Below, one piece after another: positions 21,540 to 34,150 of a stretch of 64,000 nucleotides of DNA. A program made the position numbers and the translations under genes. Below the pieces are notes generated by a model that was given only the letters and a program-made list of their open reading frames with translations, made no database searches and was not told the DNA's origin. How positions within the stretch are numbered: the stretch's first letter is position 1; every line of letters starts with the position of its first letter. Where the stretch lies: the NCBI GenBank assembly GCA_973895155.1, contig OZ316893.1, positions 10,292,001-10,356,000 on the forward strand, read 5' to 3'. This DNA comes from Marsupella aquatica. Lineage: Eukaryota; Marchantiophyta.

Positions 21540-24280
21540 AGTTTGGCCTAGAAGAGTTTAACTCATATTTGGAATGGGGTGCAGGTTAGAAATTAAGACA
21601 ATTCTGGGAACAAGGTTAAGACTGAAACAGGGTCATTTGAATTCTCTAGTCTTGGGCTTTGTACCTTGACCCTTTGTTAGAGTAAAGTTGCAGGCCTTTA
21701 ACACAATCTTCAAGCCCTCCGGTTTTGTAGGGCCTTTGTTAAGGATTGCTCTTAGTCTTGTGACTCATAGGTTACGGCACTTAGGCTAACCACAGTTAGG
21801 ATCCTAGCTGAGGTTAGGTTAGTCGTGTGTGACCTTGTATATACCAGGGCTAGTGTAAGCCGCTGGTGTGTGGTGCTTACTGATTGTAACGGAGCAACTT
21901 GAGGAAGAGGGAGAGCATGTGTGTTCGTTTACTCTTGAAGTAAAGCTTGAGTGTTCGTGTGGACGTAGCCTTGGAGAAGAGGTGAACCACGTAGAGATTG
22001 TGTCAATTACGTGTGCATGGAATGAGTCATGGTTGTATGGTCGTTGCGAATGACGTCTTAGTTTAACAGCCTTATTAGAAAGCACCATTAACATAGAGAA
22101 ATCTTGGTGCTGGGCATTCATCATATAGCATGTTCATCCTGGAACATGTCTTTTTTTGTCTTATAGTGATAAGTAATTCAGTTAAGTAGGTACATGTAAA
22201 ATATATGCACATAAAATCACATTATGACAAAGAAAGTACAAAGGTACTAAAGAGTTGAGTTGTGCACATACAGTACAGATTTTCACTTGCTTCTAGGTAA
22301 TGACATTCAATTCCATTAAAACCATAAATTTTGCAAAATAAACCATGAGGGGAACTTAGTACACTAGATGTGCACATTGTTCAAATTCATTTCTTACACT
22401 CTCATGAGAAAAAAGAGAATTCAGTAAGGATTGATTGAAAAGGAAAGATTAAACCTTGATGAGGGGAGCCAAATACATTCAAAATACTCTCCAAGTTCAC
22501 TATAATTAAGAGGGGTCCTAAAGTTAATTCAAAATTAAATTAATACAAATGATTTACCTTTTTAAGGCACATTAAAATCAAAATACTTGACACAATTTGA
22601 ATGAGACAAAATATGAAAGGTGGATTCACCATATAGCAGCCTCAAAATTTACAAAATTTGCAAAATTGGTGTTGGGCATTCATCAGTCATAAACATGCCT
22701 GTCAAGACTATAGCCATCTTTTGGGGGCCTCAAAACTTGGGCTGTCACCAAAATGCCCCTGGAAACAGGCATTCTTATATACAATATAAGCCATGACCTG
22801 TCCACAGCCCTGTAAGAAACAAGAGACACCTTTGTTTAGCCAAGACATGGCAGGGGTATTTTAGTAAATTTTAAATTTTAAAGATATCCTGGTAATTTTG
22901 TCATTTTCCCTCAGCTGAAGTCCTCTGTCCTGGGCATTCTCCTATATTGGAAATCCCTTGGGCTGAAAGTCCTAGTGCTTTCATTTGGAAAATGCCCTCG
23001 TGAGAGGACTTTACCTTCCACACTTTACTTGAGAAAAATATCCAAAAAAAGACTTGATGGGCTCTAAAGAGTGGAGAAAGCTCCTGACAAGGCCCCTTGT
23101 TTCAAGAATAATTCCTGGGCCCCTGCAGTCCCTGTCGTCACCCATCTGGTCTCTCTATGGTCAGAGTCTAGGGAGACAACAAGTGTGGGACAAAACAAGC
23201 AAGGACAGGAGGCACCAAGGCCTGATGCTTGCTGCCTGATACTGCAAAGGAGCAGAGACACAGAAGATAGTGAAGATAAACTTCAAGCAATTTCTTTAGC
23301 TTGGCAACATCTAGATTGTACATTGTGGGAGAGGGGGACAAGGAAATTGCTTGAGAGCAGAGAGCCGGACAAGGAGCAGGACTAGAGCAGGCGAAGAAGC
23401 GGAGGCGATAGGTTGTAGTTTGCTTCTTAGTCTTTTGGGGGGCCTCTTTGGTCTTCTTCGGGTCTTTCCCTTCTCCCCCCTTTATTGGGTTCTTTTGTCT
23501 TTGGGACCATGTCTCCCTGTCTTTTTGGCAGTGTGATATATGGGTAGGTAATGGGGGCCAAGGAAGTCCCCGTTCAAGAGAAGGGTCCTTGTTGGGAGCC
23601 ATTGTCACTCCTGGCCAATCAAGACTTTTGTTATGGGGGAAAATGCATAGCATTAAAAAAATATAGTTCTTAGCAGGGCCCACCCTCCATTCTCATGCTA
23701 CTATTTGTCGGTCCCAAAGGACGTGCAAAATAATGCACGTACCAGCACTGACCAACCACCAATTGTCCAAAGGTCACTTACCCGAATTAGTTTATAGATT
23801 AATTACATATATTCCCCTCACACCATTGTCCAGAAAATAGCTTTAGATGTTTTTTAATTTTTTCTTAAAATATCAGAAATTAATCTAGTTTCACTAGATT
23901 CACTAGTTTCACTAGATTAATTTCTGATCATTAGATTCTCCTAGACTGAAGACAGCCGTCAGATTAAGTCTAATGAGATCTGCTGTTAGGTGAGAAACTG
24001 GCTAATCTATGAAAAAAAAAAACCAGGCGAAGTTTTGCCAACGAACTTTTCAGTGAGGTGTTTGCTTTAGGCGAATTTTTGTTCGCCACAAAAGAAAAAC
24101 GCTGCAAAATAGCGTGCCCCCTTGCGGTGCCACTGTACCAAGTGGTGGAAGTTCTTGTACCAAGTGCCGTTTTTCCCGTGCACATCGCATCGGTGCAGTG
24201 CTCACCCACCAGTCTCTCCCAATTGGGACTAGTCTTCTTCCGTTGCCCTACAAATCGTCCTCTCCTCCTCTCGAGCGCGC
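21540..24280. other. Intergenic DNA rich in decayed repeats
   Basis: No gene is recognised. A segment from about 21675 (TGTTAGAGTAAAG) to 22110 has the look of an old LTR but no partner was found. GGTGYTGGGCATTCATCA occurs at about 22106 and 22667. The stretch 23434-23545 (CCCCCTTTATTGGG then TTTTTGGCAGTGTGATAT) is a copy of the unit arrayed at 5510-7230. Open frames here are short and unconvincing. Confidence 0.4.
23873..23927. repeat. Perfect 17-bp inverted repeat
   Basis: TCAGAAATTAATCTAGT at 23873-23889 is exactly mirrored by ACTAGATTAATTTCTGA at 23911-23927. The 21-base spacer itself repeats TTTCACTAGATTCACTAG-like phrases. It lies about 450 bp upstream of the pyruvate dehydrogenase start codon. 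Confidence 0.75.
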
Positions 24281-24284
24281 GTTT

Positions 24285-24335
24285 CTAATTCTCCTCTCCT
24301 CTCTTCTCCTCTCCTCTCTTCTCCTCTCGTGCCCA
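24285..24335 (+). promoter_or_regulatory. CT-rich leader tract of the E1 alpha gene
   Basis: Repeats of CTCCTCTCCTCTCTT cover the sequence just upstream of the start codon. Such pyrimidine tracts are common in plant 5' leaders and core promoters. The transcription start cannot be placed from sequence alone. Confidence 0.4.
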
Positions 24336-24379
24336 ACTTCGTCCGGGTCTCAGTGGAGGAGCTCCGTCGCAGAGTAGCC

Positions 24380-25621
24380 ATGGCGTCGCATGTGTTGCGT
24401 CGTGCTGGCAAGCTGGGAGGATCGGTGTTGCAGCAGGCCGCATCCGCTTTCACCCCGCTTAGAGGAGGAGGAGGAGGAGTAGCGTCGGAAGCTTTGCTTG
24501 GCATCTCGAATGGGTTCCTCACCAACAGGACGTTCTCCCGGAACCTGACGATCGATATCGCCGTGCCATTCAAGGCGCACAACTGTGATGGCCCGTCTCT
24601 GCAGGTCGAGACGTCGCGTGAGGAGCTGCTCCATTTCTTCAAGACCATGTTCACGATGCGACGGATGGAAATTACGGCCGATTCGCTGTACAAGTCCAAG
24701 TTTATCAGAGGGTTTTGTCACTTGTATGATGGCCAGGAGGCCGTCTGCGTGGGAATGGAGGCCTCGCTTACCCCCAAGGACTGCATCATCACGGCGTACA
24801 GGGACCATTGCACACATTTAGGCAGAGGTGGCACAGTTCTAGAGGTTTTCTCGGAATTGATGGGACGGAAAGATGGGTGCTCGTTGGGGAAGGGTGGATC
24901 GATGCATATGTACAACAAGGAGGGTGGATTCTTTGGAGGGAATGGGATTGTAGGGGCCCAAACCCCTCTAGGTGCCGGATTAGCGTTTGCACAGAAGTAC
25001 CTCAAAGTGGAGGGCGTCACGTTGACAATGTATGGGGACGGGGCAGCCAATCAGGGACAGCTCTTCGAGGCAATGAATATCTCAGCTCTGTGGGATCTTC
25101 CCGTGATTTATGTGTGTGAGAATAACCATTACGGAATGGGGACAGCAGAGTGGAGATCTGCCAAAAGCCCTGAGTATTACAAGAGAGGAGACTACATTCC
25201 CGGGCTCAAGGTTGATGGAATGGATGCTTTGGCGGTGAAGCAGGCGGTGAAGTTTGCTAAGGAGCATGCTCTAGCCAAGGGCCCACTCGTGCTGGAGTTC
25301 GATACCTATCGTTACCACGGACATTCAATGTCAGACCCGGGCAGCACGTATCGCACAAGGGATGAAATCAGCGGGGTTAGGCAGGAACGTGACCCTATTG
25401 AGAGAATTAGGAAATTGCTAATCGCACAGGAAATTGCCACAGTGGCTGACCTGAAGAATATCGAGAAGGAGGCCAAGAAGACTGTTGAAGATGCGTTAGC
25501 CAAGGCTAAGGAAAGTCCTCAACCAGATTCGGAAGAATTGTTCTCTCACGTTTACTCGAAGAGCCTGGATGCTTTGGCTTACGGACCCGATAGGAAGGAG
25601 GTCGCGGTCACATTGAAGTAA
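24380..25621 (+). CDS. PDHA1: Pyruvate dehydrogenase E1 component, alpha subunit, mitochondrial
   Basis: Thiamine-diphosphate-dependent decarboxylase subunit of the mitochondrial pyruvate dehydrogenase complex, pairing with E1 beta. A single exon encodes 413 residues. Residues 1-56 are Arg/Ser/Gly-rich with few acidic residues, as in a mitochondrial presequence. The ThDP/Mg motif starts with GDG (219-221) and closes with the NN pair (248-249). The conserved phosphorylation loop [16 protein letters not shown] (310-325) contains S316 and S322, which align with sites 1 and 2 of the animal enzyme. Length and ending (AVTLK) fit the mitochondrial rather than the plastid isoform. The ATG at 24380 is the first in frame; the upstream open frame lacks ATG. 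The absence of introns is unusual for this gene in plants and might indicate an old retrocopy or lineage-wide intron loss. The 5' leader is CT-rich. Confidence 0.95.
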   Translation: MASHVLRRAGKLGGSVLQQAASAFTPLRGGGGGVASEALLGISNGFLTNRTFSRNLTIDIAVPFKAHNCDGPSLQVETSREELLHFFKTMFTMRRMEITADSLYKSKFIRGFCHLYDGQEAVCVGMEASLTPKDCIITAYRDHCTHLGRGGTVLEVFSELMGRKDGCSLGKGGSMHMYNKEGGFFGGNGIVGAQTPLGAGLAFAQKYLKVEGVTLTMYGDGAANQGQLFEAMNISALWDLPVIYVCENNHYGMGTAEWRSAKSPEYYKRGDYIPGLKVDGMDALAVKQAVKFAKEHALAKGPLVLEFDTYRYHGHSMSDPGSTYRTRDEISGVRQERDPIERIRKLLIAQEIATVADLKNIEKEAKKTVEDALAKAKESPQPDSEELFSHVYSKSLDALAYGPDRKEVAVTLK

Positions 25622-27646
25622 GGGATTGGGTGCCAGAGTAAATTGCTTGACCCTCTTACTACACTGATGAAATGATGACGAAAATTAAAATTGAAGCAGT
25701 TCAAGCTCGACTTTTCGAACCAATAAACACGCTGTTGTCAGGGTCAGCTACCTACCAGTGGGTTTGGGGAGATTCGAATTTGAGCAGGAAAACTTCTAGC
25801 TTCCAACATAGGTCAGGAGGATGCTACTTGACAACATAAAGCTTGACCAGTTGATGGGCACATCTGCCTGCATAAGATGGTGGAACGTGAGACATGAAGG
25901 ATATCGCAGCGTTTCTCGATTCGAAATATTTCGGGCCACATTGAGAATGTTATGATCTTCATCTGAATTATGAGAAAGCATTTCACCTAACTCTGCTTCT
26001 TATTGAAAGCAAGTGAGAAGTTATCACCCTGTCCCCTAGTTTGGATCTCAGGTAGCTCATCATGAGAATTTACCAGTAGGGAAGACAGGTTATTCTCTGT
26101 GAAATAGTGTTTTGCTTTCCTCCGCGGACTTTTCATTTGCTTTCGCTCACAATTGTTTTTTGTTCAATTTATAACACTCATTGATGGATTCCTTGTATTT
26201 TCGTATCTTCAGTGATGAGATACTTTGGAGTAAGAGATTTCAGTTTGATCAGAAGGCAATCGACCAACAGTAGTTTGTGAACTACGTACGAGTTGGCATA
26301 GTCAATATTCATTATAGGTTATCATTTTCTTGATCCGCGAAGGCTGCTTAGAGTGCATTGTCCCACTATGAATTTGGTGATTTGTAGTTCCATCAATTAT
26401 GAGTCCTCCTGTTAAGCTGAAGAGGACTTCTAGCCAAGCACAGATGAGAAAGGAGATTGTTGTGGTTCCACTTCGTTCATGAGGATAAAAAAGCCGAGTT
26501 CATGAATCTAGTAATTTCTATGATGTCGATGGCAAAGTGTGTAGGATTGATAGTTGACGGTGCATTTGGGTCAATGTCAAAAGTAAACTCGGAATTAGGT
26601 TTTGTTTATCAGCCAGTGTCGACTTGCGAATTATAATGCCCAAGTTTACTGTCGTAATGATTTCGTTCTCGCCGCAATTATTTGTGTGAATTGGTGAGAT
26701 TCTTTGTTTGATTTGTCTCCTTTCTCTTGTCTTTGGGTAGCTGTTTGGTTTCGTTCCCAAATGGAGGAGTATGTTTTTCCACACGTGACTGCGAAGCACC
26801 TGTCCACTGTCGTCGAGTGCAAGTGTGATAGGGGCTGCATAATGAGACCAATGAATGGGTACGTCTCTGGAATATCGTTCCTCAACCACGTGTGAAAATA
26901 TCGTCATTCAAAACCTTAGGATGTGTCGATAAACATTATCGTCGCGACGAACATGTGAGTGTGACAAATTAGGAATTACTCCAGCTTTGATATCCTACAT
27001 TTGATGGATAAGTGGCAGTACCTGATGAGCGTGAGCGCATGGGGATGACGATTTTCGCATGAGGTTATCTTTCCATTTGTTTGTTCCTTCTCAACCCTTG
27101 CATCTTATTTTACATAGTCGAAGATCCTATACAGCCAACAGAAATAGAGAAAGCTTCGCGAGTAAATTGAGGTCCTTGTCCCATATTTCTTTGGTCAGAT
27201 AGTGCTTCCCGTGGGCACAAGATGTGTAGGGCCAGGATGAAGTTCAAGTAGGGTTCTACAATTTAAAAAGTATGCATAAAATGTGTACTTGTCCGCTCCC
27301 ACATTCTGACAATTTTGGGCATTCCTAATTTGCCTCACAATTGAACCAACACAAACTCCAAGATCTTCTTTTTGGAAAATATCTCATCGGAGCGGAGAAT
27401 TTCGAAAAGGGAGTGTGCTTGCAACCCTACAGGTCTTTCTCTTACGGCCCAAACGAGAAATGATAATTTTGTACGATGTTCTCTAAAATATTTGGCCAAC
27501 CCTAGGGACTAGGACTGTGAGCCCGGCTGCCAGCAGATGGAAAATAAAAACATGACCTGACGAACTCAGAAATCAGATTATCTATCATCTATCCCAAATT
27601 TCTAAACACTGTACAGCCGCCTTTACAATAAACAACAAAATTGCCA
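25622..27646. other. Intergenic DNA between convergent genes, no gene seen
   Basis: It holds the 3' untranslated parts of the E1 alpha gene and of the phosphatase gene, which converge here. I see no other coding frame or clear repeat. Confidence 0.45.
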
Positions 27647-30600
27647 CTACAATTCTCTGTGTACACGTGATTGGATCGAACTTAAATCTGGTGATTGACG
27701 AAATGGCCATTGGAACAAGTTACGAATCCCTGATAAAAATCTCTGAGCCCATGATTCCTTGGGAGGAATGACTGAAGGTTCCACACTGCAAACTTTTTCG
27801 AAACTGTACTGCAAATGAGGTCCAGCAACAGTTTCCTGTTTGAAGTTCCAATCCACAGTCGTTAGAATATAATCTGATCAGGAAATCCTAATACTTTCCC
27901 TCCCACAAGAAAGTAGAAGAAATTAGATGAAATCTGAAAACTTAAACCCGTCAAATCATCCTGCTGCTTAATTTCCACAAGAAATTGGACGAAAGTCTGT
28001 AAATCTACACAACTACCACCACAAATGGCTTGGACTTGAACTTGCGACCAGATTTCCGAACATACACGTATCCTTACAACAACACCTGTGATGTGTTGAA
28101 ACAAAACTTGCACACAAAAGTCATTCTGTAGTAAGATAAAAAGGAGAAAAAGGAAAAGTAGTCAAAAAGACCCTCTGAATTACCTTAAACTCGGTGAAAG
28201 GACAGAAATGTGCTCCATTGCAAGCCTGAAAGGTTAAGTCCATCACAGTCAAATATTACTAACTTCTTTGGGCATGGGCTAGTTTCTCAGAAGTGATCAT
28301 ATCTACGGAAGGACCCCATACGGTAACGTTTGATGCAATGCAATTTTCCTCCACATTCTACTTGATATCAATTGAACCTCGCTACAAAGCAAATCCAATT
28401 TCCGCACAGAAGTAAAACATGGAGTAGACTGAGTCAGGTCAGAAACACATACTGGCATTGTGACAGGCTTCTCGTTGTGCAACACTTGTACCAAATATTT
28501 CGAACTTTTCGTGCCTGGATCTGATTTGTCCTTAATTTGCTGAGCATCTTTAGGGCATTTGTATAGCACCAGTTGTGTATTAGCACCAAAAGGTGCTACT
28601 AAACTACCTTTCCAGGTTCTTTGCTGAGGGGGCCTCACTGCATATTTCACTGGCTCCTCACTTTGTGAACTCCTTACATCTGTTGGAAATGTCAACAGCA
28701 TCATCAGAGTAAACTCGAACATCAAGCCAGTATGGGTACACCAAGGTAATTAAGCAAGCAGGAAAACTAATGCTTGGTCAAGGAAACGAGATATTCAATG
28801 AACAAGGGAATGAGGAACAACCATGTCCTTCCAGAAAGAGACCGAGCAAGCATGTGAATGGTATGACAGTCTCAGCATGAGCAATCCGAAACTTGGCCGC
28901 TTGAAGAGCCCCATCAAATTTATGGCCTGAACTCCAACGCAATGTCCAACTTAGAAGAGGTAATAACGAAGTTGTAAATTTGTATAGTAGTTATTGTCAT
29001 GAACTCGATACAGATCGATGCAGCTATCAGATATTATTTGGTCTTAGGGCAAAATAATGAAAAGTAAGTAAATATGACCTTCACTTGCAGATATTGCTCG
29101 CTCCATGGTTGTCACAACATCTTCAAGCAACGGCACACCCATTCTATAATTAATGGCTTCACCGTAACCCTTGAGATGGTGTGCCTCTAAGTCATCTGCC
29201 CATTCCAGTAGCTCCACCTATGTATCATAGACATGATGGTTTAGTTTGCAAGTCATCTCAACCCTCCTTTCTTGCATGAAAGCATTGCTTTCGTTAGATT
29301 TCAAAACATCTCCAAAACTTGCTCTGAACCAGACAAACGTAGCCGAGACAGATGAACACATAGAAAAGAAAATATGCGTTTCGGTGCTTCTACAGAGTTT
29401 TTGCCAATAGTAAGCTCATTAAAACGAAGCGCTAAGGCCAACCTCTGCCGCACTGAAGAATCCACATGCACGGTCCGTAATATCTAGAACTGCTGCCTCC
29501 TGAATCACAGCAGAGTACAACATTGTCATCACTCCAACAGACACCCAAACTGCTACTGTACACCATCATACATCGAAACCCAAAAGTACCGAAAGATTCT
29601 GATGCAGCAATTAACTGGGGACCAAACAGAGATAAGCCTACGACAAATTGAACAGCAAATAAACTAGGCTAGAAACCAAATTCTATGCAGCATCTAGTTG
29701 TGATGCATAGCTAGTAAAGTTAATGATTTCACCTGCTTGCAAAGAAGCCACATAGATGCAGCATCCTCAGCAGTCAAGTTCAAGCCATAGCGAGCAGAAA
29801 CGGAGGCTGCCACATCAACGTAGACCTCATCCTGCCACTTCTGCGTAGCTGGTTTGCGAAGCTTTTTTGATTGCTGCAATTTATACGTTTACGAGTCACA
29901 ATTGCTTGCAATGTGCATTCTGTTGCAGTAGAGTTTTTAAAACTTGTAGTCTACGCATCCCAAGCAAGAACCACTAACAGATAAGCGCAAACACGTCAGG
30001 TATCCACTAAACAAGGGACTATCATAATGTCAGTGCTTGGGATCAACATCTGTGAAATCAACGCAATAACTCGTAACCTGGATTTGAAACTTTTCTTAAA
30101 CCTCCAGGGCGTCTATAGGAGGGAAAGTGTCCAACTCGCTTCCCCTGTTGCTCGATCTCATGAGTTTGCTACAGGCTATCAACCATGAGCTCCATATTTC
30201 CGTAAGGTTCAACACTATGAAATAAGGCTACTGATTATATCTGTAGTATATGTAGGTGCACACCAGTTGTATATATAGGTGCACTGGGGATTTAAAAACT
30301 GATTCACAACTTGCGAGAGTAAAAAGAAAATTGAGTAAACAACTTGTGACAAGGACAACACGGTCTCACCTTGTATGCCATACAAGACTCATGAAAGCGA
30401 AGATGGATGTCATCTTTCCTACTGTCAGTAATCACGGCGAAAGCACGCTGCTTGCTTTCTCCCAGGTTTCCTTTTCCTTCGAACAAGCCCATACCAAATG
30501 CCACCGCACTTGCCGCTGATCTGGGGACCTGCACTAATACACAAAAATCAAAACCTACCTGTGAACTGAGCAACAGTACACACCATTTCAACAACCGCTT

Positions 30601-32116
30601 TAACGGAAACCATGCTGAAACTCACAGCAACTTGCCCTCTGGAAAAGAATTAAGCTTTTGAATTATTTGAGAATCATCCTAAACACTCTTTCTACTGTGA
30701 AGGCTTTCGGAAGCAGGACAGAAGAGCCTACCTGGGTTGCGGTGATCGGATAAATCTCAGGGTGATAGTCATACTGGAACAGCTGTGGAAATCTCTCTCG
30801 CATCCTCTTTCCCAGGTGGTACATGTCTTCCTCCCCTCCTGGGGTAAGCTCCCCTCCAACCTTTCGACCCTCCCAAGGTGATCGATATCCATACAACCAA
30901 GGTGGACGTTTCTCATTCTCTTCAGGGTGATCTTCCAACTGCTTGGCTATTCGTGAGACAAGTACTTCCAGTTCATCTATGCGCTTTTTTGTTGGACCCC
31001 GTGTTCCATGACGAGCCTGAAACGAAATTTATTACCCACTATTCGCGGTTATTTTAGCTGATTGGCCCTACAATAACCACATTACCTTGATTCGTAGTAG
31101 GAACAGTTACACATAATGAAAAATCCAGTAAAGGCTCAAAATCTTTTCTAAAAGCCCTCTTCCCGAGCTCTCCTTTCGTGCATTGTCCCATGCCTACATC
31201 GAGCCCACTACCTTTGAAGGATACTTTCTTACGATTTCAAGCATCTTGCAGATACAATTCTAGGGTTTTCAATCGAAAACTTCTCAAACCATTGGCATTG
31301 TACTGCATGTCATACTCATTGAGGCCATGACAAATTGGATCACACGCGTGACCATATGGAGGTACCATGTCAAAGAATTCGCCAATTTGAAAAGGAAGTT
31401 TTCAGACAGGTAATAAAAATAATGTAAGTTCCGGATCATCCTAGTATGCACTGGAGTAGTTCCATGAAATTTCGTACCTCTCGCAATTGTGAATACACAA
31501 TGCAGAAGAATAGATAGGAAGAGCACTTGCATATCGCAGCCCAAACCCTTCCCTTTTTATTAATTTTTTGCGTAATTCTAGAGTACTCTAAAACTCCTTT
31601 CGGTTCTGCTCCGTCATCAGTGCAAAATATACCTCACACCATTACACATCGAAGAAATTCAAAACCAACTTGTTCTCCGACTGATGGAAAACGTACCACA
31701 AGGTTTAAGTGAATAGGATCACAGCCCTGCGGCAGAGGTGGAACATCCTCGACTGTACCAAGCAGAGCTTTGCCAGCCCCATACCTGGACAATAGTCACC
31801 AGCTTCAAAGTTCAATAATATCGCTACACATCTGATTCACGAATAACAAACATTGTCGACTATAGATGTTCAGAAACTAGCAGATAGAAGTTCATGAACA
31901 GATCTGAGCTACAATTCGGCAACGTCTGCTTGAATTTCGCAGGAGTCTCTCCGTGTAAGACGTGTTTCAATAAAAAACGACTGACCTGGACGTCGTAGAC
32001 AAGTGCTGTCTCACATCAAAGCCTGCAGGCGATGCCACCGACGATACCACGAGCATGAACCCAGCAACAAGAGCAATCAGCAACGAATCACTTGCTCTAC
32101 CTGCCTTACAAGCCAT
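27647..32116 (-). CDS. MINPP1: Multiple inositol polyphosphate phosphatase (histidine acid phosphatase)
   Basis: Secretory-pathway phosphatase that removes phosphates from inositol polyphosphates, phytate included. Exons from the 5' end: 31986-32116, 31697-31784, 30732-31016, 30370-30528, 29733-29873, 29443-29499, 29079-29217, 28822-28926, 28453-28679, 28184-28225 and 27647-27835. All introns are GT-AG and all phases agree, giving 520 residues. A hydrophobic signal peptide occupies about residues 10-31. The catalytic RHGTRGP motif is at 75-81, with the histidine nucleophile H76. The HAET proton-donor motif is at 350-353. WKGSLVAPFGAN, KYLVQVLHNEKP and FCPFTEFK are family signatures near the C terminus. 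The protein ends in HREL, resembling an H/KDEL-type ER retrieval signal; the animal enzyme ends in SDEL. The start is the first ATG, and the signal peptide supports it. Confidence 0.92.
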
Positions 32117-32993
32117 GATTGCCTCTCGGAAGTTCCCGAGCTAGTGAGCGCTCTAGCGGAACAATAGTTCCTTCCTTCCTTCCGTCTGTCAGCCCACAGA
32201 GACAGATACTGGATTACTCCGGGAACAGAGGGTGCCATGCTATTGTGCTGGAACGAACATATCTCACAAAAAACACTGGCAAAACCAATTCCTATGATGC
32301 ATTACGCCCAACACAGATTGCAGAGAGGTAGCAACACAGATATCTTTGTGTTGAAAAAATTCTAGACTCCAACGAACAACAACGCCATCCAATAATGCTT
32401 CCATCCATGATGAAGCATTATTGTACATGCAGACTACAGAAAAGCTTCTCTTGAATGACCACTTGTACTACAGTACACACGACCACCGGGAAACCAGCTG
32501 AAACCGAAAAAAACGAATCATTCTGTCGTCAGTCGTCACCTCTTCTCGTCCTGCAATCGAAAACCCAGGGATCGAGTTTCGCATTCAAAGCCAGGAAAAG
32601 TAATTTCTGGAGCTGGGTGGTGCCGTCCAATGCCTACACGTCTGAACCAGTCAAGAAGATCTTGAGCATGGCTACGGTACCCATCCTGCACTCACTGTCT
32701 CACTGCGTTTGTCATGGATTTTGGATAGCACAACAGACTCAAAAAGTGGAATGCATCATTCTCATCATCAGGCGTCAGTGGTCACCTCTTCCTTCTTCAA
32801 TCGAATCGAAATTGTGGATGGGTTTTACGCAGCTTTGACAGCATAACGACACGACACTTTTCAGGGTTTAGGGCTTTAGGCGATGACACGATTTTTGCAT
32901 GCATCGAGCGACATGCACGACTGCTTTTTTGCATGCGGAGCCAATGACATCTGGACTGGCCGTCTACCACTATATCTCACCCACACTAGAAAG
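32117..32993. other. Upstream flank of the phosphatase gene, no gene seen
   Basis: It probably holds the promoter and leader of the minus-strand phosphatase gene. AATAATGCTTC and GAAGCATTATT form an 11-bp inverted repeat at about 32392-32423, a small hairpin. A forward open frame at 32455-32838 resembles nothing known. Confidence 0.4.
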
Positions 32994-33610
32994 TTTGGAC
33001 TTGTCCGACAAATAAGGGGTCTGGACCCGACAAACGACAAATGACACACCCGGTCGTCCCGGCCCCGACCCCGACCCCCGGCCCCCGGCCCCGACCCAAA
33101 CTGGGGAGTCGGCTCACTAAACAGGGGGAGTCCGGGACTGGGCCGGGAGGGGTAGGGAAAGTTTGGGACAGGGCCGGGGGAGGGTCGGGAAAATTCGGGT
33201 CCGGCTGGGGAATATCGGCCAATATGCGACAAATGACAAGTTGTCGTGTCCAACAACACGACAATTTGTCTTCCAATTCAAATTCGTTTGGACTTGTCTG
33301 ACAACTGAGGGGTCTGGACCCCAACATTTGACATGTATCACACCCGGTCTTCCCAGCCCCGGGTCCTACTCCCCAGTCCCAGCCCCAACCGGTCCATAAC
33401 CCGCCCCGACCCCGGCCTTGGCCTCGATCTGTCCCAGCCCTGAACCAGGGGGCCCGCTCGCCTCACCAGGGGGAGTCCGGGGGAGTCCGGGGGAGTCCGG
33501 GCTGGGAGGGGTTCGGGAGAATTTGGGACCGGCTGGGGAATATAGGCGAATATGCAACATTTGACCCCTTTTGGAGCCGACAAATGACAAGTTGTAGTGT
33601 CGGACAACAC
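32994..33610. repeat. Two GC-rich tandem units of about 295-320 bp
   Basis: Unit 1 starts with GTTTGGACTTGTCCGACAAA at 32994 and unit 2 with GTTTGGACTTGTCTGACAAC at 33289. Both continue with GGGGTCTGGACCC, a very GC-rich CCCCGACCCC segment, CAGGGGGAGTCCGGG, GGGACNGGCTGGGGAATAT and a closing GACAAATGACAAGTTGT. Unit 2 contains three copies of GGGGGAGTCC. GC content is far above the surroundings. Frames on both strands are Pro/Gly low complexity, not genes. Confidence 0.75.
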
Positions 33611-33654
33611 AACAACGTGTCGTTAGTTCAAACTGGGCTAGAAACTAACTACTG

Positions 33655-33990
33655 TTAATTAAGGAAGGTTGAGGGTTGTGTTATCCAATTTTTGGATGCT
33701 GCTTTCGGCGGCCTTTGCTTATATAGTTAAGGTTATGTATGTAATTTATTTCTCACTTGTCTGTGAAAGGACAAGGTTATGTATATGATTAATAACCTGC
33801 TTAGATTTATGAGATGTAGGGTGAGGGTTGTCATTTCAAATTTTTGGAGGGTGCTTTTGGCCGCCTTTGCTTACATAGTTAAGGTTATCTATATAATTTA
33901 TTTCTCACATGTTTGTGAAGGGACAAGGTTATGTATATGATTAAGGTAACCCAGTTTGATTTATGAGCGGGTTTATGAGATGTAGGGCGA
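33655..33990. repeat. Tandem duplication of about 165 bp in an LTR-like sequence
   Basis: Each copy has TGAGGGTTGT, AATTTTTGGA, CGGCCTTTGCTTA, ATAGTTAAGGTTAT, AATTTATTTCTCAC, GTGAA(A/G)GGACAAGG and TTATGAGATGTAGGG in the same order. Further right, at about 34131-34150, ACTGGTATCAAAGATACAC resembles the primer-binding site (TGGTATCAGAGC type) of copia elements. The whole segment 33650-34150 may therefore be an LTR whose internal part has been lost. Confidence 0.5.
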
Positions 33991-34150
33991 CCATATGTTA
34001 ACTTGTGTACACAGGAGACATGTAGGGTATATACCTCATGAAGCTATGAAGGTGACTTTATTGTACTTTCAGGGTGGATAGATGTTTATTAAGGGTATAA
34101 TCTATACCTCATTGCTCAATGTCCACATAGACTGGTATCAAAGATACACT

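Noticed and set aside
21675-22110. Solo LTR starting TGTTAGAG
   Set aside because: Composition and start are suggestive, but there is no matching end, target duplication or second copy in the window.
24229-24817. Minus-strand open frames across the start of the E1 alpha gene
   Set aside because: They mirror the strongly supported plus-strand coding sequence and contain no recognisable domain.
33041-33610. Pro/Gly-rich frames in the GC-rich tandem units
   Set aside because: They are translations of a repeat in several frames on both strands, with no conserved domain.
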